Origin: a virus
DNA: 42,274 nucleotides
Reading direction: 5' to 3' (one strand)
Virus record (IMG/VR): IMGVR_UViG_3300046690_000140
Coordinates: 1-42,274 of that record
The notes under the pieces were generated by a model. That model had not been told where the DNA came from. It saw only the letters and a program-made list of their open reading frames with translations, and did no database searches. Position numbers and translations under genes: made by a program. Positions 39,984 to 42,274 of the stretch are shown one piece after another. Each line of letters opens with the position of its first letter. Position 1 is the stretch's first letter.

Positions 39984-40063
39984 AGCGGCCGCTTCATCAG
40001 CGCGAAGCAGAAGCCGATCAGAAACACGATCGCGAATGCAATGGCGAGTTCACTGAGCGTCAT
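39980..40063 (-). CDS. 27-aa membrane peptide between the terminase genes
   Basis: A 27-aa peptide, MTLSELAIAFAIVFLIGFCF, ending ALMKRPL. Residues 5-23 form one strong hydrophobic helix with a positively charged end. It overlaps the small-terminase candidate by 14 nt and the next start by ATGA, so its stop and start are both built into the operon. Such small phage membrane peptides can affect host membrane processes. It is very short, but the tight coupling on both sides makes a coding role likely. Confidence 0.6.
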   Translation of the reverse strand: MTLSELAIAFAIVFLIGFCFALMKRPL

Positions 40064-40331
40064 CTTCCTCTTTCGTCAGCAGCTTCCTTATGGTTATCCG
40101 AAGTTCGCCGTCGAGCTTGGCGTCATGCGGCTGGTTTGGTTTACCCCAGCCGCGGTCAAGGATCATGCCGATCGCGCGGATCTGGATCTCGGGATCGACA
40201 GTGGCCTTGCCTTCCGCGTCAGGCTGCGCCGTGGCCCACGCGCCGAGCGTCTGCACGCTTTTGGCTGTGTAACTGCGCGCCAGCGAACCAAGATCGAGGT
40301 CATCTACCGTTTTACGTTTAGGTGTGGTCAT
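40050..40331 (-). CDS. Small terminase subunit candidate
   Basis: A 93-aa protein with a central helical region (SYTAKSVQTLGAWATAQPDA) and the signature IQIRAIGMILDRGWGKPNQP, a wording common in phage proteins beside the large terminase and read as small-terminase-like DNA-recognition proteins. The N-terminus is basic (TTPKRKTVDDLD). It starts at 40331, overlapping the previous stop by ATGA. DNA recognition for packaging is inferred from position and this pattern, not proven by motif. Confidence 0.75.
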   Translation of the reverse strand: MTTPKRKTVDDLDLGSLARSYTAKSVQTLGAWATAQPDAEGKATVDPEIQIRAIGMILDRGWGKPNQPHDAKLDGELRITIRKLLTKEEDDAQ

Positions 40332-40495
40332 TTAGCCGGGGTCACCCCTCCCTGTTCGAGACGTCTAACCCGTTCTTCCAATGGACGAATTTCGGCGTCG
40401 ATCGCCGCGATCATGGCTGTGAGGTCGCGCTCCAGTTCGGCGCGGATCTCGGCTTGGCGAGCTGCGATCAACGCCTCGATCTTCATGCCGGACAT
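40328..40495 (-). CDS. Small coiled-coil protein (unknown)
   Basis: A 55-aa coiled-coil protein (MSGMKIEALIAARQAEIRAE; the second Met, at 40486, is an alternative start). Heptad-type Ile, Leu and Ala continue through EIRPLEERVRRLEQGG. It lies just downstream (on minus) of a terminator and is coupled to the small-terminase candidate by ATGA. It may assist or regulate packaging. A weak ribosome site makes the start uncertain. Confidence 0.65.
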   Translation of the reverse strand: MSGMKIEALIAARQAEIRAELERDLTAMIAAIDAEIRPLEERVRRLEQGGVTPAK

Positions 40496-40517
40496 GTGGC
40501 TTAACCTGAAAACGCAC

Positions 40518-40554
40518 AAAGCGCATATGCGCCGGGTGGAGCATATGCGCTTTT
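40518..40554. terminator. Terminator between the control module and the late operon
   Basis: AAAGCGCATATGC (40518-40530) and GCATATGCGCTTT (40541-40553) form a 13-bp stem with a 10-nt loop, flanked by TTTT on the right and CAAAG on the left. It ends the leftward transcript of the right control module (115-aa gene and HTH gene). Late genes beyond it must be read from another promoter or by antitermination; I see no clear -35/-10 pair there. Confidence 0.7.
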
Positions 40555-40572
40555 GGCTTGGTGCGTCCAGAT

Positions 40573-40806
40573 TTAGTAGGATCTTGGCCTTGGTTTGGGC
40601 ACTAATGGTCTGAGCCGGTGCGCGATCAGGCAATTGAGCAGCAGCACGACCGGAACCGGGATCTCGCGCTCGCCGCGCAGATGGCGCCGCATCTGGCGCG
40701 CAGACATGCCGAGGTAGCGGGCGGCGGCCGCGGGCTTCATGCCTGTGGCCTTGATCGCCTGCGCCAGCTCCTCCGGCGCCATGACGCGGTGGTCCTGCCA
40801 GCTCAC
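40573..40806 (-). CDS. Small HTH repressor candidate
   Basis: A 77-aa protein from a GTG at 40806 overlapping the previous stop (GTGA); an ATG at 40782 is an alternative. The helix-turn-helix is plain: MAPEELAQAIKATGMKPAAA, then ARYLGMSARQMRRHLRGERE, with the recognition helix SARQMRRHLRG. The basic end (HRLRPLVPKPRPRSY) may add DNA contacts. It lies in the leftward transcript of the right control module, downstream of a promoter carrying the 13-bp palindrome. Autoregulation through those palindromes is the simplest hypothesis, but binding is not shown. Confidence 0.8.
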   Translation of the reverse strand: MSWQDHRVMAPEELAQAIKATGMKPAAAARYLGMSARQMRRHLRGEREIPVPVVLLLNCLIAHRLRPLVPKPRPRSY

Positions 40807-41150
40807 GCTGGCACCTTGGCGAACTTCTTGGTATCGCGTTTGCGGGCCTGCCCGACCCGGCGCACGACGTCGCGGCGGGCCCCCTCCAGCGTGGCAAACT
40901 CGATGGTATTGAACGACGGGCCATACTTCTTGCCATTGCGGGTCGGGTGGCCCCACAGCTCGAACAGCACCGCAGGCTCGCGGTGGTAATAACCGTAATT
41001 GCCTCCGTCCCCCGCCAGCTCGGCGTAGGTCACCTGCCGGATACGCCACGCGTAGCCGACGCTGCGGTTCAGGCGATCGGCGAAGCCGTACTCGACCGCG
41101 CCGCTGTCGAGGACTTCACCGTAGGTTTTGGTGCATTTGGTGGTGGTCAT
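40803..41150 (-). CDS. Unknown 115-aa protein of the right control module
   Basis: A 115-aa protein starting MTTTKCTKTYGEVLDSGAVE at 41150, where the ribosome site AGGGAAG has been conserved with the left module. The body is rich in Tyr, Gly and Arg (GGNYGYYHREPAVLFELWGH), and the basic end has RRDVVRRVGQARKRDTKKF. The first residues after MTTT differ from the left partial gene, so the module carries different payloads under the same leader. Its stop overlaps the HTH gene by GTGA. No family recognised. Confidence 0.75.
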   Translation of the reverse strand: MTTTKCTKTYGEVLDSGAVEYGFADRLNRSVGYAWRIRQVTYAELAGDGGNYGYYHREPAVLFELWGHPTRNGKKYGPSFNTIEFATLEGARRDVVRRVGQARKRDTKKFAKVPA

Positions 41151-41193
41151 GTGATGGACTTCCCTGTTTGAACGGCGGATGCCGTCTGAAAGT

Positions 41194-41221
41194 AGAATAC
41201 AGACCATTGGTCCGAAGTCAA
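41194..41221 (-). promoter_or_regulatory. Leftward promoter with palindromic operator
   Basis: Minus strand: TTGACT (41221-41216), a 16-nt spacer and TATTCT (41199-41194). The spacer contains AGACCATTGGTCC (41201-41213), one base off the perfect palindrome. It drives the 115-aa and HTH genes and mirrors the left module. Confidence 0.62.
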
Positions 41222-41235
41222 GACTATCCCACACC

Positions 41236-41248
41236 GGACCACTAGTCC
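41236..41248. promoter_or_regulatory. Fifth palindrome, variant operator
   Basis: GGACCACTAGTCC, a variant of the 13-bp palindrome, lies between the two right-module promoters and overlaps neither. It may be an auxiliary site for cooperative binding or looping. The left module lacks it. Confidence 0.6.
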
Positions 41249-41280
41249 GATAGTCGTAGAAAATAATTGAAAAAGACCCA

Positions 41281-41309
41281 TTGACGTTTACGGACCAATG
41301 GTCCATATT
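41281..41309 (+). promoter_or_regulatory. Rightward promoter with palindromic operator
   Basis: TTGACG (41281-41286), a 17-nt spacer and CATATT (41304-41309), with GGACCAATGGTCC (41292-41304) in the spacer. The preceding stretch (AATTGAAAAAGACCCA) is identical to the left module. Confidence 0.65.
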
Positions 41310-41332
41310 CGCGTTACCGGAATTAACCGGAT

Positions 41333-41410
41333 GGAGCCATCACGATGACCAACCTCACCGCCACGATCGACGCCTACGCCGAACTCAAGACCCAGATCGG
41401 CCAGCTGGAA
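41333..41410 (+). repeat. 78-nt block identical to 239-316
   Basis: The second copy of the block covering the ribosome site and first 66 nt of the MTNL coding sequence. Flanking sequence is diverged, consistent with local gene conversion between the two modules. Confidence 0.85.
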
Positions 41411-41674
41411 GCCAAAAAGAAGGAACTCGAAGCGGCGCTGGCCGACCTTAAGGAAGGCAACTACGAGAGCGACCAGTTCCGGCTCACGATCTCCGATGTT
41501 AGGGGAACAGCCCCCGACGCCAAGCTGAAGGCCGAGATCAAGGCCGTTCTAACGGCCGCTGAGGCCGATTACCGCAGCTCCCTGTCTACCCAGTACCTGA
41601 CCGCCCACACCGTCCCCACGCTCGTCCGCAGGCATCTGGTAGGCCTTCCCACCGGAAAGGACTTGGCCGCCTGA
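41345..41674 (+). CDS. Small coiled-coil protein, copy 2 (unknown)
   Basis: A 109-aa paralogue of the protein at 251-568. The first 22 residues are identical; the middle has diverged (AKKKELEAALADLKEGNYES), and an insertion of four residues (AVLTA) precedes SSLSTQYLTAHTV. The C-terminus GLPTGKDLAA is the same type. It has the same GGAG ribosome site and the same operator-bearing promoter, so the two are probably expressed together. No family is recognised. Its stop overlaps the next ATG (TGATG). Confidence 0.85.
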   Translation: MTNLTATIDAYAELKTQIGQLEAKKKELEAALADLKEGNYESDQFRLTISDVRGTAPDAKLKAEIKAVLTAAEADYRSSLSTQYLTAHTVPTLVRRHLVGLPTGKDLAA

Positions 41675-41853
41675 TGCCGACCCTCACCCTGACCCCGGCC
41701 GAGATCAGGCTGATCTCGGCCGCACTGGAGGAAGCGATCGACTACTGGTCGATCACCGACGCGGACGGTGTCCGCGACAGCCCCGCCAACCAGAGGCGGA
41801 TCACCAAGACCCGAACCCTGCTCACCAAACTGACCCAAAGGAACACCCCATGA
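41674..41853 (+). CDS. Small 59-aa protein (unknown)
   Basis: A 59-aa protein starting MPTLTLTPAEIRLISAALEE, with a helical first half and a polar, Arg/Thr-rich end (ITKTRTLLTKLTQRNTP). Both ends overlap the neighbours (TGATG before, ATGA after), which supports coding. It is absent from the left module, so it is either a gain here or a loss there. No domain is recognised. Confidence 0.72.
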   Translation: MPTLTLTPAEIRLISAALEEAIDYWSITDADGVRDSPANQRRITKTRTLLTKLTQRNTP

Positions 41854-42065
41854 CCAAGACCCCATACGACGGCCGCCCCTTCAAAGTCCTCAGTGAGGCT
41901 ACCGGCACCCTGATGGCCGAGGCCGACCGCCTGCAGGACGCGCAGGCCGCCGCCGACCAGCTGCACCGGGACGACCCGTCCACCCACTTCCGGGTGGTCG
42001 AGATCCGCTGGTGCGGCGGCAGCAAGCGGTTGTCCGACATCGACGCCCGCAAGGCCAGCCAGTAA
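41850..42065 (+). CDS. Small unknown protein
   Basis: A 71-aa protein starting MTKTPYDGRPFKVLSEATGT. It has strands FKVLSE and FRVVEIRW around a helix EADRLQDAQAAADQLHR, perhaps a small ferredoxin-like fold. The stop at 42065 is followed by the conserved hairpin at 42077-42101. Like the 59-aa gene, it is missing from the left module. Confidence 0.75.
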   Translation: MTKTPYDGRPFKVLSEATGTLMAEADRLQDAQAAADQLHRDDPSTHFRVVEIRWCGGSKRLSDIDARKASQ

Positions 42066-42076
42066 CCAAAACCTCA

Positions 42077-42101
42077 CAGGCGGGCCGCGCTGGCCCGCCT
42101 G
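42077..42101 (+). other. Conserved hairpin before the MKIPQLRY gene, copy 2
   Basis: CAGGCGGGC (42077-42085) and GCCCGCCTG (42093-42101), the same 9-bp stem as at 581-605. The loops differ at several positions while both arms are unchanged. Stem kept and loop changed is what selection on an RNA structure would leave. Confidence 0.6.
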
Positions 42102-42130
42102 ACCCCATCACAGCACCAAAGGAACACCCC

Positions 42131-42274
42131 ATGAAGATCCCGCAGCTCCGCTACACCCTCCAGATCGTCAAAGCCAACGGCACCAGACAGGCCATCAAAG
42201 GCTCGTTCCGCGACCGCGCCGCGGCCACAGCCCACGGCGATCGCTGTTTCCCCGGCCGCTACGTCGTGGTCGAC
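42131..42274 (+). CDS. Partial gene: conserved small basic protein, copy 2
   Basis: The first 48 codons of a paralogue of the protein at 635-847 (MKIPQLRYTLQIVKANGTRQ); the window ends before the stop. Four of the 48 residues differ, all before residue 20; from 42188 to the end the DNA is identical to 692-778. Ribosome site AAAGGAAC as in copy 1. Confidence 0.8.
   Translation, partial: MKIPQLRYTLQIVKANGTRQAIKGSFRDRAAATAHGDRCFPGRYVVVD
42188..42274 (+). repeat. 87-nt block identical to 692-778 at the window end
   Basis: Identical to 692-778 up to the last base of the window. Whether the real sequence continues like copy 1 or differs cannot be seen. An assembly could have stopped at the repeat. 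Confidence 0.85.

Noticed and set aside
1-42274. Direct terminal repeat proving a complete circular genome
   Set aside because: The 87-nt identity is with 692-778, not with the first bases, so it comes from the module duplication. Completeness is not shown.
1-42274. Integrase, excisionase or attachment site for a prophage
   Set aside because: No tyrosine or serine recombinase motif and no tRNA gene are visible, so a temperate lifestyle by integration is unsupported in this window.

Overview
The window is most of the genome of a tailed phage with podovirus-type morphogenesis genes (about 42 kb), or a prophage of that type. It is GC-rich with tightly packed genes that mostly overlap by ATGA, GTGA or TGATG. 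The host is probably an alphaproteobacterium of the Bradyrhizobium / Hyphomicrobiales kind. This is inferred from the phage's GcrA-type regulator, a PEP-CTERM-like sorting tail of a form I associate with Bradyrhizobium, and small proteins that look like those of rhizobial phages. I see no integrase, tRNA, IS element or CRISPR array. There is also no DNA polymerase, so replication must lean on the host polymerase.

Layout. (1) 1-850 and 40573-42274: two diverged copies of one divergent control module lie at the two ends. Each has a leftward and a rightward promoter with a 13-bp palindrome (GGACCAATGGTCC type) set between -35 and -10, and both rightward transcripts begin with paralogous genes. 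(2) 906-10248, leftward: replication, recombination and regulation. A fused AEP primase / SF3 helicase gene ends inside an array of CGGTCAT repeats around an AT-rich stretch (1370-1637), which looks like an iteron origin. Upstream of it lie an unrecognised acidic-tailed protein, an inserted HNH endonuclease, a Cas4/RecB-like Fe-S exonuclease, a VRR-NUC nuclease, a GcrA homologue and many small genes, with an XRE-like regulator at the head. (3) 10249-10383: a symmetrical divergent promoter region with two 14-bp inverted operators flanking a perfect DnaA box. (4) 10384-12819, rightward: small accessory genes, then a terminator, then an exported protein with a PEP-CTERM-like tail and a zinc-ribbon protein.

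(5) 12803-40495, leftward late block, read from right to left: small terminase candidate, large terminase, small zinc proteins, portal, an ADP-ribosyltransferase-like protein, a large probable polyvalent/ejected protein, two Ig-like (IPT/TIG) head proteins, scaffold, major capsid, connector proteins, a tail hub/nozzle protein, a series of low-complexity virion proteins (one with a peptidase-S74 chaperone tail), a GNAT acetyltransferase, tail fibre, and a lysis cassette (small membrane proteins plus a zinc amidase). 

How it fits together: the palindrome-controlled modules and the DnaA-box switch probably set the early programme, the primase-helicase starts replication at the iterons, and the long leftward late operon makes the particle. 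Several genes shorter than 60 codons (27, 29, 32, 58, 58 and 59 aa) were recovered by reading stop/start overlaps. The right end stops inside an 87-nt block identical to 692-778, so the window is not shown to be a closed genome.
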